Source: Bacteroidales bacterium
GTDB taxonomy: Bacteria; Bacteroidota; Bacteroidia; Bacteroidales; F082
NCBI GenBank assembly: GCA_016936355.1
Contig: JAFGYB010000008.1
Span: 106,354 to 170,353 of the forward strand
Reading direction: 5' to 3'
Length of the DNA stretch: 64,000 nucleotides
Part shown: one piece after another, positions 14,883 through 23,444 of the stretch
How positions within the stretch are numbered: position 1 is the stretch's first letter
How the letters are laid out: each line of letters starts with the position of its first letter
Notes under the pieces: model-generated
What the model saw: the letters and a program-made list of their open reading frames with translations, nothing else
Databases searched by the model: none
Told to the model about the DNA's origin: nothing
Made by a program: the position numbers and the translations under genes

Positions 14883-16412
14883 TTATACCTGACTGTTTTT
14901 GAGTTCCTCTTCTGCCAGTTTGGTATCGGTCTTGTCTACAATATACCCTTCAAATCCCACAATTTCCTTTCCTTCATAAACCGGAGTCATGGTAATGGTA
15001 TGGTAACCGACACTCCCGTCTTTACAAAAACGGCGGGTAATACCAAAAGGTATGGTTTCACCCAGCAACACTTTTTTCACTGATTTTTCCAGTGCTGAAA
15101 AGTCTTCCCTGGTCCGACTCAAGGAATAATGTTTCCCAATGAGTTCCTCTTTAGAATCATATTTGTACAATTGCAGCCAGGTTTCATTTACATCCTGATA
15201 AAAGCCGTCTTTATCGATCCGGAAATAACCCACCTCTTTGGAAGCTGAAACCAAAGCATAAAAGTTATTTTCCACATGACGGGCAGCAATTTTCTTTTCC
15301 AAAGCCTGTTCAGCCATCACCTGTGCGGTAATGTCCATAATAAAACCTTCCAGTCCTGCAATATTTCCTGCTTCATCTTTATAGGGTACTGCTGAAACCG
15401 TATGATAGCCCAGACTCCCGTCTTTGCAAACACGCTCCACTCTTTCTCCGCTGATCACTTCTCCCGTCAGCACCTGGTTCACCAGGGTTATAATTCGCTT
15501 CTTCCCTTCTTCAGTCCTGTCGAAGGACACGTGCGACCCGATTACCTGTTTCCGGTCCACACATTTGTACAGATTCAGCCAGGCATCATTTACCTCTTCA
15601 TAATATCCTTCTCTATTGATCCTGAAATACCCCACATGGGAGTGGATCAGGCGTTCCCGCAGACGAGTAGATTCAGTATCAATTCCCAGGCGACCAACCA
15701 CCTCTTCAAAGGCCGATTCAAAAACATGATCTTTTTCGATACTCCCTTTGCCACTGATCCCTTTCCTGCTTTCTACCAGCGCTACCTTCAGATTTTCCTG
15801 TAAAGCAATTTCAGCATCTTCATCCGACATTTCCTCCCAGCCGGTTACCATGGCCTTGATGGCTGACAAAGGTTTGTGGCCGGTGGTGGTCAGATAAATA
15901 TGCCCGATCACAAACCCCAGCAGCAGGAAAGCTCCGGCCACATGGATATAGGCAATCACACTCAGATTATGGAATATGCCGTTATCAATCAGGTAGTCGT
16001 AATACATATATACAATACCACTCAACACCACCACGGGAATGATCAGCACACGCAGCCCCAGATAAGTCAGACGCTGCAGTGGATTGAATTTATTATACAC
16101 CGTTTTTCTAGTAGGGTGTGCCGCATGACGAAAAATTCCGGTGATGTAATACTCAATCTGTGCTTTCAGCATTTTGGTGGACGGAAGATACTGCCGCCAT
16201 TCCCCGGTGGTGAAATTCCAGAACTGGGTGAACACGATCAGGATCATGAAAGCCCAGGCCAGATTTCTGTGCAAGAAAACAGCCTGTTCGTAACCGAAAA
16301 CGGTAAAGTTACTGTGTACTTCAAATCCGGTTAATGCCAGTAATAAAATCAACGCAGCCTGGGTCCAATGCCAGAAACGCTCATATTTTTTATAAATCAA
16401 TACTCTCTTCAT
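14883..16412 (-). CDS. Cytochrome b (b561/hydrogenase-type) fused to two PAS domains
   Basis: 509 residues. The first ~200 form a four-helix di-heme cytochrome b: His15 (FWHW), His48 (LHRNLAW), and a later helix with YIHVAG and IGHIYLTTTGH. The rest holds two PAS domains that are duplicates of each other (EGYYEEVNDAWLNLYK and DGFYQDVNETWLQLYK; CKDGSLGYHT and CKDGSVGYHT), at about 265-370 and 385-495. No kinase, GGDEF or other output domain follows. The octaheme cytochrome gene lies 36 bp upstream on the same strand, so the b domain is its likely quinone-side partner, while the PAS pair may sense redox or energy state on the cytoplasmic side. Confidence 0.88.
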   Translation of the reverse strand: MKRVLIYKKYERFWHWTQAALILLLALTGFEVHSNFTVFGYEQAVFLHRNLAWAFMILIVFTQFWNFTTGEWRQYLPSTKMLKAQIEYYITGIFRHAAHPTRKTVYNKFNPLQRLTYLGLRVLIIPVVVLSGIVYMYYDYLIDNGIFHNLSVIAYIHVAGAFLLLGFVIGHIYLTTTGHKPLSAIKAMVTGWEEMSDEDAEIALQENLKVALVESRKGISGKGSIEKDHVFESAFEEVVGRLGIDTESTRLRERLIHSHVGYFRINREGYYEEVNDAWLNLYKCVDRKQVIGSHVSFDRTEEGKKRIITLVNQVLTGEVISGERVERVCKDGSLGYHTVSAVPYKDEAGNIAGLEGFIMDITAQVMAEQALEKKIAARHVENNFYALVSASKEVGYFRIDKDGFYQDVNETWLQLYKYDSKEELIGKHYSLSRTREDFSALEKSVKKVLLGETIPFGITRRFCKDGSVGYHTITMTPVYEGKEIVGFEGYIVDKTDTKLAEEELKNSQV

Positions 16413-16448
16413 GATATTATTATTTCTTACAGTAAAGGAATTCTATTC

Positions 16449-18104
16449 CTAATGTTTTCTGCTTACTATTCTCAATATTCCGTGGACACTCACTCCTATC
16501 AAAACAAGAATGATAAATACCAGCCCGGCATTGTCCAGTAAATTACTGTTATCGCGACCCGGGAGGTAAAAGCCGGAAAGGTTCTTCAGTTTACTATTCG
16601 TATTAGTATGACATGCCGTACATTGCAATGCCTGGTCGGCCGGCGCTACTTCATGGTTCAACAGCCACATGGACTGGGTTTTCATAAACGCCAACTGTCC
16701 GCTGTAAGGCAACCCAACATATTCCATCCCGGCTTTGGCTGAAACATTCCAGTCAAAATCAACCCACAAAGCCCCTTTTCCTTTTTCTCTTGAGAAAAGC
16801 TTGGGATTAATCAGCAACCTATTGACCGGATCATAAGGCTGTTTTCCACGCATTACTTTTACAGGCCATATCTTGGACGGATTTTCCGGGTTGGCAGGAC
16901 TAACCCGATCCTGATAGGAACCAAACAGAGGATTGAGCGTCAGTGGTGATGCAGTATCCCCTATTTTGTCATGAAGCAAATGGTGATTTGCCGTGCCATT
17001 AAACCAAACATATTCGGGTTCCACGTTTTTCTGAAAGACGGCTGTCCCGTGTTTACTATCATAATGAATGGTCACATTGCAAAAGGTTTTTCCATCAAAT
17101 GTATAGGTGTTTCCCGGCAAAGTTTCTCCGGGAATGGGTTTTCCGTTTTTATCCATACGGAGTGCCGAGGACCAGTCCCAGATGATCTTTGTGGCTGCTC
17201 CTTTAGCATATACCGGAATGTGGCAAGTCTGGCAAGCGATGGTTTTGAAATGATCGTTCAGCAGCTTACTTTCATGAGGCTTATCCGTATGACATTGCAC
17301 GCAGGTGGATCGGTTTGAAGCCGAGGATGCCACGGTGTACAAATGTCCGGTAATGTTGTGGTGTTCGGTTTTGTGGCAGTCCTGACAGTCCAGATTGGGA
17401 GCATCTTTTCCTTTGGAAGCCATGTGTACATCCAAATCCCTGGTGCAGCTGAGTTGCGCTTTTTCCAAATCGCCGTGTTTTACATTATTTCCACCGCCGC
17501 CTACGAAATGGCAGGAACCGCAATTGCTTTTCTGAGGATTCCCCACATGCTGAGCCACTTTGTTCAAATCGGTACCCGGAGCAGGATAACCCGCACCGGG
17601 AAGCATTTTTCCCTTGCCGGGATTCGATTTTTGATAGGTCCCCGTATTGTCGTGACAGACCACACAATCAATATTGTCTTGGGCATGGAAATCAAAGCCT
17701 TTGCGATCATATCCGTAACCTGCATGACACATGGAACACATAAACTCGTTGGAGTTCACGCCGATGCAAAAATTATTCAAAAGGTTGATCTTTCCCAGAT
17801 CATGAACACCCCTACCGGGAATGGTATCCAGCTGCTTCCATTGCCAGTGAGGTGTTTTCATAAACTCCTGCCCCGTTTTGTTGTGGCAACTGAGACAGGC
17901 CGCCGTCATTTCCTGAGGTGTTTTAAACATTTTCTGTAATGCCGGAAATTTGGAATGGTCCACAGCCGCTTTCTTGTGCTGAACCACGATATGATCCTTG
18001 GAAAAATACTGCGAATCCCTATCACCGTTAAACGTGAACACAATCCAGAATATGATGATCCAAGGGACGATTATGATGGAAACGATTTCAATAAACTTTT
18101 TCAT
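16449..18104 (-). CDS. Octaheme c-type cytochrome, tetrathionate reductase family
   Basis: 551 residues with eight CXXCH motifs at Cys70, 123, 147, 195, 240, 268, 291 and about 495. The segment NFCIGVNSNEFMCSMCHAGYG is typical of the family of Shewanella octaheme tetrathionate reductase (OTR). A hydrophobic helix at residues 8-25 anchors or exports the protein, and a second helix near the C-terminus (525-545) gives an additional anchor not found in soluble OTR. Active on the periplasmic side. OTR reduces tetrathionate, and also nitrite and hydroxylamine, in vitro, so the physiological substrate cannot be read from sequence. Two unpaired cysteines (113, 220) flank heme sites. Operon with the cytochrome b-PAS gene. 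Confidence 0.9.
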   Translation of the reverse strand: MKKFIEIVSIIIVPWIIIFWIVFTFNGDRDSQYFSKDHIVVQHKKAAVDHSKFPALQKMFKTPQEMTAACLSCHNKTGQEFMKTPHWQWKQLDTIPGRGVHDLGKINLLNNFCIGVNSNEFMCSMCHAGYGYDRKGFDFHAQDNIDCVVCHDNTGTYQKSNPGKGKMLPGAGYPAPGTDLNKVAQHVGNPQKSNCGSCHFVGGGGNNVKHGDLEKAQLSCTRDLDVHMASKGKDAPNLDCQDCHKTEHHNITGHLYTVASSASNRSTCVQCHTDKPHESKLLNDHFKTIACQTCHIPVYAKGAATKIIWDWSSALRMDKNGKPIPGETLPGNTYTFDGKTFCNVTIHYDSKHGTAVFQKNVEPEYVWFNGTANHHLLHDKIGDTASPLTLNPLFGSYQDRVSPANPENPSKIWPVKVMRGKQPYDPVNRLLINPKLFSREKGKGALWVDFDWNVSAKAGMEYVGLPYSGQLAFMKTQSMWLLNHEVAPADQALQCTACHTNTNSKLKNLSGFYLPGRDNSNLLDNAGLVFIILVLIGVSVHGILRIVSRKH

Positions 18105-18126
18105 AAAACGAAACTTTTTACACTTT

Positions 18127-18134
18127 CAAATTTA
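18127..18134 (-). promoter_or_regulatory. -7 box for the octaheme cytochrome operon
   Basis: TAAATTTG on the minus strand, exact TAnnTTTG, 22 bp before the ATG at 18104. Confidence 0.55.
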
Positions 18135-18206
18135 GAATATAGTATTTTAAAATAAACGTTATCAGTTATTTATATTATATTTAAATAAGTTTCATATATT
18201 CATTTA

Positions 18207-18220
18207 TTACGCATGCGTAA
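18207..18220. promoter_or_regulatory. Perfect 14-bp palindrome, candidate operator (TTACGC-AT-GCGTAA)
   Basis: Inverted repeat TTACGCATGCGTAA in the divergent region. It shares the frame TTACGC-NN-GCGTAA with the core of the long palindrome at 47707-47740, suggesting the same DNA-binding protein acts at both places. Confidence 0.55.
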
Positions 18221-18446
18221 CATATTATATTACACTTAATTAAATATGTAACATGTAAACATGTCTATCTATTTAAGTATGGAGTTACTGTAACAAAGAC
18301 CACTAATTTGTTTCCATTCCAAATACTTTCCAGGTAATGGCCGAAAAACATTCACTCATCTACCATACGTTTTTTAAACAGATTATAAATAGGTGGTTTT
18401 CACTGCGTTTTTAAGGATTAGGAACAATTTCCACAGTCCAACTTTG

Positions 18447-18454
18447 TATTTTTG
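18447..18454 (+). promoter_or_regulatory. -7 box for the Rieske-cytochrome operon
   Basis: TATTTTTG, exact TAnnTTTG, 18 bp before the ATG at 18473. Confidence 0.5.
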
Positions 18455-18472
18455 TTTTGGAAATTAATTTTT

Positions 18473-18871
18473 ATGTCGGGAAACAAACACACACGCAGAA
18501 ACTTTCTGAAAATTGCCGGCGGACTCATTGGCCTGACCGCAGTGGGAGCCTGGGGGGAACTGACCAAAAACCAAATGTCCCTGCTGAATAAGCGAAGTGT
18601 GACTTTCCCCTTCAATCCCAATAAGGAGATTTCCTTTGTTGACGACTATATTATCCGGAATAACGACGAGGAGATCACTGCCTTTTCGGCTCACTGTACC
18701 CACTTGGGATGCATTATCAACAAAGAACAAAACGGTAAGCTGATCTGTCCGTGCCACGGTTCCGAATACAACCTGGAGGGCGACCCGGTGAAAGGCCCGG
18801 CTTACAAACCGCTGAAGAAGTATCAGGCGACTCTTTCTTCCGACCACAAACAAATCACCCTAAAAACCTGA
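18473..18871 (+). CDS. Rieske 2Fe-2S protein with Tat-type N-terminus
   Basis: 132 residues from the ATG at 18473; the in-frame TTG at 18452 lies within the promoter box. The N-terminus HTRRNFLKIAGG is a twin-arginine signal or anchor followed by one hydrophobic helix. The Rieske ligands are clear: CTHLGC at 75-80 and CPCHGS at 92-97, giving two Cys and two His for the cluster plus the disulfide pair. Short for a bc1/b6f Rieske protein. It lies 3 bp before the cytochrome b/multiheme gene, so the two should form a quinol-oxidising bc-type complex with the periplasmic multiheme domain as cytochrome c. Confidence 0.92.
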   Translation: MSGNKHTRRNFLKIAGGLIGLTAVGAWGELTKNQMSLLNKRSVTFPFNPNKEISFVDDYIIRNNDEEITAFSAHCTHLGCIINKEQNGKLICPCHGSEYNLEGDPVKGPAYKPLKKYQATLSSDHKQITLKT

Positions 18872-18874
18872 TCT

Positions 18875-21628
18875 GTGAAAGCCAACATCAAAATACTGCC
18901 TCCCCGATCCACCTACGGTTCTTTGTCGCTGGCTTTCTTTTCTTTTGTGTTGCTTTCCGGTATTTTGCTGGCCATTCCTTTCAATGTTGACAAAGCGTAT
19001 ACCAGCATCAGTGAGTTGGTGGTTATGAACCCCTGGGCCTCCTTTACCAGAAATCTGCACTACTGGAGTTCTCAGTTGTTTCTGATCTTCAGTCTGCTGC
19101 ATTTTTACGATCATTTCCACAAAAAAAGTCAGATCGGCCTGAAAAAGGCACTGGCTTTCAGGCTGGCTTTGGGTGTACTGATCATCTTCCTGGCCATGAT
19201 TACGGGTTTTCTGCTGAAAGCCGATGCCGACAGTTTACAGGCCCGGCAAATTTTATTCACGTTGACCGAAAGAATCCCGCTCATCGGGAAAATACTGGCT
19301 TTCTCCCTGCTGGGCAAAGCAGGCAGTTTTGAATTGATTTATGTGCATCACATCGCCACTTTCACCATTTTTCTCACCATTATTATTATTGAACACGCCA
19401 AAAGGATCTGGCCTTCCGCACTGGATTTTATCATTGCTTTCCTGATCCTGGTAACCTTATCTTACTTCTGGAGTGCCCCACTGCACGACAACCTGAACCC
19501 GACTGTGAAAGGGCCGTGGTATTTCGTGGGCTTCCAGGAAATTCTGCACTGGTTGTCCCATCCCGAATGGTCCATTCTCTTCATCGCTTTGCTGGTGCTC
19601 CTGCTCTACATCGTCAATTCAGCCAAAGGAAAGGCCATGTTTTTCAGCAAAAGAAGCTTGCTCATTTTCAGTATTCTTTACGGGCTACTGACCTTGATTG
19701 GTCTCTTTTTCAGAGGCGAAAACTGGCAATGGTCGTTTCCGGGAACAAAGGATTACAATTACACCGTATTGAACAATTTCAAGACCGAATCTGTTGATTT
19801 TTCCCCTGCTTTTACCCAAGCAGAAGCACAAAAAGCAGCCGTCATACTGGATCGTAAGGAAAGCTGCGTGATCTGTCACACCCAAACACATGGTTTCACC
19901 GATGCACACAATCCGAAAGCCATCGGTTGTTTTTCATGCCATGGAGGCAATCCTTTTGCCACTTCCAAAGCCCAGGCTCATGAGGAGATGATTCTGATTC
20001 CCGGAAATCTTGATAATTCGCGACAAAGTTGTGGCACCACACAGTGTCATCCCAATATTGTTGATCGCGTTCCCACCTCGCTCATGTCTACTTTGAGTGG
20101 AATGATCAGCGTGGATAAATATGTGTTTGGGGAACAGAAATCACCCAACACGCTCACCAATGTCAACCAGCTGACTGGACATTCCGCCGCCGATGTCCAT
20201 TTAAAAAATCTCTGTGTTCGTTGTCATCTGGGGAATCCCAAAACAGAAACCGGACCGGTTACGGAAGAGAGTCGCGGAGGAGGGTGCCTGGCCTGTCATC
20301 TGAACTACGATGCGAAAGCCGACAGCGCCTGGAAAAGGCACCAAATCGATCAAAATGACACCACATATCTAAACTATCACGCAACCATCAGCCTGCAGGT
20401 GACAGACAATCATTGTTTTGGTTGCCACAGCCGGTCAGCAAGAATTTCCACCAGCTATCAGGGCTGGCATGAAACCACGCTAACCACAGCTGAGATGCCC
20501 CGCGACAGCATTCATTACCGGTTGGTGGAGCATACCCGCGTGTTCAAAAAAGAGCCTACCGACGTACATCATACCCTGGGCTTACTGTGCATCGACTGTC
20601 ACACCTCCTATGAATTAATGGGCGACGGCAAACATTATGCTCACGAGGAAAACCAAGAAGTGGTTCAGTGTAAAGATTGTCACTTTTCAGGGAAACCTCT
20701 GTTAACACCGGCCAGTAAATTGACCGATGAATCCGCCATCATCAGTTCACTGCGATTCGGCTCCATTACCGGAAAAAAATACCTGACTACCGAAAAACGC
20801 CATCAGGCGCTGATCAATACCTGGTATCAGAACGATACGGCTTTTCTGATCACCAAAAACACAAAAAAGGTCTTTGCCATGAAGGCGCCGGATAAGGAAT
20901 GTACACGGGACAAAGCCCACGAAAATATTTCCTGCTCTGCCTGCCACAGCTCCTGGGCCCCAACCTGTATCGGCTGCCACAACCAATACGATCCCAATGA
21001 ACCCGGTTATGATATGCTGAAGAATAAAGAAGTTAAGGGTTCCTGGGTTGAATATACCGGCAGTTATCTGGCCCAACTCCCTTCGCTGGGGATGCGCATT
21101 GAAAATGGCAAAAAAGAAGTGATCCCGGTTATTCAGGGCATGATCCTGAGCATTGACCTGGGAAGTTTCAACAAAAAACTGCATGATTCACTGTTGTTCC
21201 GCAGACTGTACGCTCCCATCGCACCCCATACAACCGCCAAAGAAGGCCGCGATTGCAAATCTTGCCACAACAATCCTTCGGCGCTGGGATACGGATCAGG
21301 GAAGCTTACTTACGTGATTAAAGGAAACACCGGATCGTTTGTTTTTGATCCTGTGTACGAGAACAATAAAAATGACAACCTTCCGGAAGATGCCTGGATC
21401 GGGTTCATGCAAACCAGAACCGGGATGGTATCCACGCGCACCAATGTCAAACCATTCACCATTGAGGAGCAGCAGAAGATACTACTTGTGGGCGCTTGTT
21501 TGAGTTGTCACAAGGAAAACTCCAAAGTCATGAAACAGAGTCTGAATAACTTCTCAGAAGTATTGAAACACCGGTCATCCCGGTGTATTCTCCCTCACTG
21601 GTTTACACCGGATAAATCAGGCAACTGA
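18875..21628 (+). CDS. Cytochrome b6/subunit IV-like protein fused to a ~12-heme cytochrome c
   Basis: 917 residues from a GTG start. Residues 1-185 are cytochrome b-like, with heme-ligand pairs His62/His76 and His158-159/His174. Residues 185-275 resemble subunit IV, with GPWY at 213-216 in place of the usual PEWY. After a further membrane helix (~255-275), a periplasmic domain from ~330 to ~880 carries 11 CXXCH motifs (first Cys331, last Cys875) and one CX4CH at Cys386. Predicted to oxidise menaquinol with the Rieske protein encoded just upstream and deliver electrons to its own multiheme arm. The 3' end overlaps the convergent MFS gene by 12 bp. Fusion of both cytochrome b halves and a multiheme c in one chain is unusual. 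Confidence 0.9.
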   Translation: MKANIKILPPRSTYGSLSLAFFSFVLLSGILLAIPFNVDKAYTSISELVVMNPWASFTRNLHYWSSQLFLIFSLLHFYDHFHKKSQIGLKKALAFRLALGVLIIFLAMITGFLLKADADSLQARQILFTLTERIPLIGKILAFSLLGKAGSFELIYVHHIATFTIFLTIIIIEHAKRIWPSALDFIIAFLILVTLSYFWSAPLHDNLNPTVKGPWYFVGFQEILHWLSHPEWSILFIALLVLLLYIVNSAKGKAMFFSKRSLLIFSILYGLLTLIGLFFRGENWQWSFPGTKDYNYTVLNNFKTESVDFSPAFTQAEAQKAAVILDRKESCVICHTQTHGFTDAHNPKAIGCFSCHGGNPFATSKAQAHEEMILIPGNLDNSRQSCGTTQCHPNIVDRVPTSLMSTLSGMISVDKYVFGEQKSPNTLTNVNQLTGHSAADVHLKNLCVRCHLGNPKTETGPVTEESRGGGCLACHLNYDAKADSAWKRHQIDQNDTTYLNYHATISLQVTDNHCFGCHSRSARISTSYQGWHETTLTTAEMPRDSIHYRLVEHTRVFKKEPTDVHHTLGLLCIDCHTSYELMGDGKHYAHEENQEVVQCKDCHFSGKPLLTPASKLTDESAIISSLRFGSITGKKYLTTEKRHQALINTWYQNDTAFLITKNTKKVFAMKAPDKECTRDKAHENISCSACHSSWAPTCIGCHNQYDPNEPGYDMLKNKEVKGSWVEYTGSYLAQLPSLGMRIENGKKEVIPVIQGMILSIDLGSFNKKLHDSLLFRRLYAPIAPHTTAKEGRDCKSCHNNPSALGYGSGKLTYVIKGNTGSFVFDPVYENNKNDNLPEDAWIGFMQTRTGMVSTRTNVKPFTIEEQQKILLVGACLSCHKENSKVMKQSLNNFSEVLKHRSSRCILPHWFTPDKSGN

Positions 21629-23005
21629 TTCACCAACCAAGCGCTGGCTGCTTTGCGACAACTCCGCAATATTTTCCAGGCTTTCACCTTTGGGTTCCGT
21701 CAATACAGAAGTGGTAATGACTCCGGCAAACGAGATCAGTGAAATGATCACAAAAGTAATATTGAACCCTACCGTAGTAATAACCAACGGGAACAACAAG
21801 GTTCCAATAAAGGCACCCACTTTACCGATACCGGCTGAAAAACCATGACCTGTTGTACGGTACTCTGTGGGAAATAATTCAGAAGGCAGAATAAATGTTG
21901 TGGTATTGGGACCAAATTCGGTAAACAAATAACTCATCCCGTAAATCATAAAAAACAATGTGGTCTGTTTTAAAATTTCGGGAAAGATACCCAGTACCAG
22001 AAACGACAACCCCATCATGATAAATCCGGTGGTCTGTATGGTCTTCCTGCCAATCTTATCAATGAGCAAAATAGACATGATATAACCTGGCAGTGCAAAA
22101 ACGGTGAAAATCAACAACGTATACAACAGTTTGGTTTCCAGAGTCAGGTGTGCTGTCAGCGAATTCAGAAGAATGGGTGTAGAAATAGTATTGCCGTAAT
22201 AGGCATAGTCCATGAGGAACCAGCTTCCTGCTGTACCGATCAAAGTCAGGACAAGTTTTTTGTTTTTGAAGAAGTTGGCCAAACTGCTTTTCTTTTTATT
22301 GACCGTATTGGTTTCCAGTGACACCTTTTCATTCATAAACCGACCGGCATCCTTGGCTGCTCTTTGGGTATCTCCCATCACCTGTGAGGTATACCGGGGC
22401 GATTCAGGCAACTTTCTTCTCAGATAAATCACCATGAGGGAAGGAATCGCTCCCAGACCCAGCATCAATCGCCAGGCCATATCGTGTGGAACATTCAGTC
22501 CTACCAGCAATCCCAAAGCTACCAATGGACCGGCAATAAGCCCTAAAGCCTGCATGGAGAAAACCAGTCCTACCAGTTTACCCCGGTCTTTTTTGTTGGC
22601 ATATTCACTCATAATCACGGCACTTACCGGATAATCACCCCCAATACCCACGCCCAGAAAGAACCGGGAAAGGAGCAACCATATAAAATTAGGAGATACG
22701 GCTGAAAGCAGGGCACCTATGGTCATTATCATTGCCTCAATTCCATAAACTCTTTTCCGTCCCATTTTGTCGGCAATACGACCAAAGACAACCGAGCCCA
22801 ACAAAGCCGAGATCAGCGAAACACTGCCCAGCAAACCGGTTTCCACACTGGTTAAGTGCCAAATGGGGGCGATAACAGATATAGCGACACCTATTATAAA
22901 AAGATCATACGCATCGGTGAAAAAGCCCATCCCCGAAACAAACATAGCTTTAAAATGATGCCTTCCCAATTCGGCGTTGTCTAAATAATCTTCTACTTTT
23001 TTCAT
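21617..23005 (-). CDS. MFS transporter, phosphate:H+ symporter-like (PHS type)
   Basis: 462 residues with 12 predicted membrane segments. The first helix carries SGMGFFTDAYDLFIIGV, a signature of the Pho84-type phosphate:H+ symporter group, and loop 2-3 has the MFS motif GRIADKMGRKRVY. A second half begins near residue 245 after a charged cytoplasmic loop. Substrate is probably an inorganic anion such as phosphate. Because it sits against the octaheme/Rieske modules, another oxyanion (thiosulfate, tetrathionate) is conceivable but unsupported by residues. Convergent with, and overlapping by 12 bp, the multiheme gene. Confidence 0.85.
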   Translation of the reverse strand: MKKVEDYLDNAELGRHHFKAMFVSGMGFFTDAYDLFIIGVAISVIAPIWHLTSVETGLLGSVSLISALLGSVVFGRIADKMGRKRVYGIEAMIMTIGALLSAVSPNFIWLLLSRFFLGVGIGGDYPVSAVIMSEYANKKDRGKLVGLVFSMQALGLIAGPLVALGLLVGLNVPHDMAWRLMLGLGAIPSLMVIYLRRKLPESPRYTSQVMGDTQRAAKDAGRFMNEKVSLETNTVNKKKSSLANFFKNKKLVLTLIGTAGSWFLMDYAYYGNTISTPILLNSLTAHLTLETKLLYTLLIFTVFALPGYIMSILLIDKIGRKTIQTTGFIMMGLSFLVLGIFPEILKQTTLFFMIYGMSYLFTEFGPNTTTFILPSELFPTEYRTTGHGFSAGIGKVGAFIGTLLFPLVITTVGFNITFVIISLISFAGVITTSVLTEPKGESLENIAELSQSSQRLVGESVA

Positions 23006-23444
23006 GGTTTACCATTTACGTTTGAAATGTATTCCAAACATGATTTGTACTTAAATTTTCAATCAGGAAATGATTCCTGCAAACACAATTAATTTTAAGG
23101 GTAGAAGTTTCTTCAATAAAAAAGATTTTAGGAAATAAAATTTGGAAACCGGCAACCCATGTTGTCGGCTGTTTTCAGGTTAACTTGACTTTGATTTTTT
23201 GTTGCAGTTCGTTTGTGCATTACGCGCTTTTTTCGAGTGCCCAAAAGTAGAAGTTTATTTTGGTTTTGCGACGCCGTAACCTGTTAAGAACCAAAAGTTA
23301 ACATAAACTTAAAGATGAGATAACTGTGTATATAATTGAATGATAATCTGCTACAAACAGATTGAGCGATGCGATGCATGAGGGGCCATAAAAAAAGCGA
23401 CTCTTACAATGTAAGAATCGCTTTTCAAAGACTTGAAACCTGTT
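23006..23444. other. Intergenic region between MFS and DUF2723 genes
   Basis: 439 bp. It contains a terminator for the DUF2723 gene at 23393-23425 and a near-match promoter for the MFS gene (TACATTTC). The middle part has GTTAAC repeats but no open frame or RNA gene that I can identify. Confidence 0.5.
23391..23425 (-). terminator. Intrinsic terminator after the first DUF2723 gene
   Basis: 15-bp stem (arms 23393-23407 and 23411-23425) with one G-U wobble, 3-nt loop, and a U-tract on the minus strand. Located 20 bp past the stop codon. Confidence 0.8.

Larger units (their letters stand above)
18105..18472. other. Divergent control region between the octaheme and Rieske genes
   Basis: 368 bp, very A/T-rich. 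It holds the two divergent -7 boxes (18127-18134 minus, 18447-18454 plus), the perfect palindrome at 18207-18220, a repeated ACATGT hexamer near 18250-18264 and an 11-bp palindrome GTTACTGTAAC at 18284-18294. No gene is apparent. Confidence 0.6.

Noticed and set aside
18249..18294. ACATGT repeats and the GTTACTGTAAC palindrome as further operators
   Set aside because: Short motifs in a very A/T-rich region; expected by chance and not repeated elsewhere in the window.
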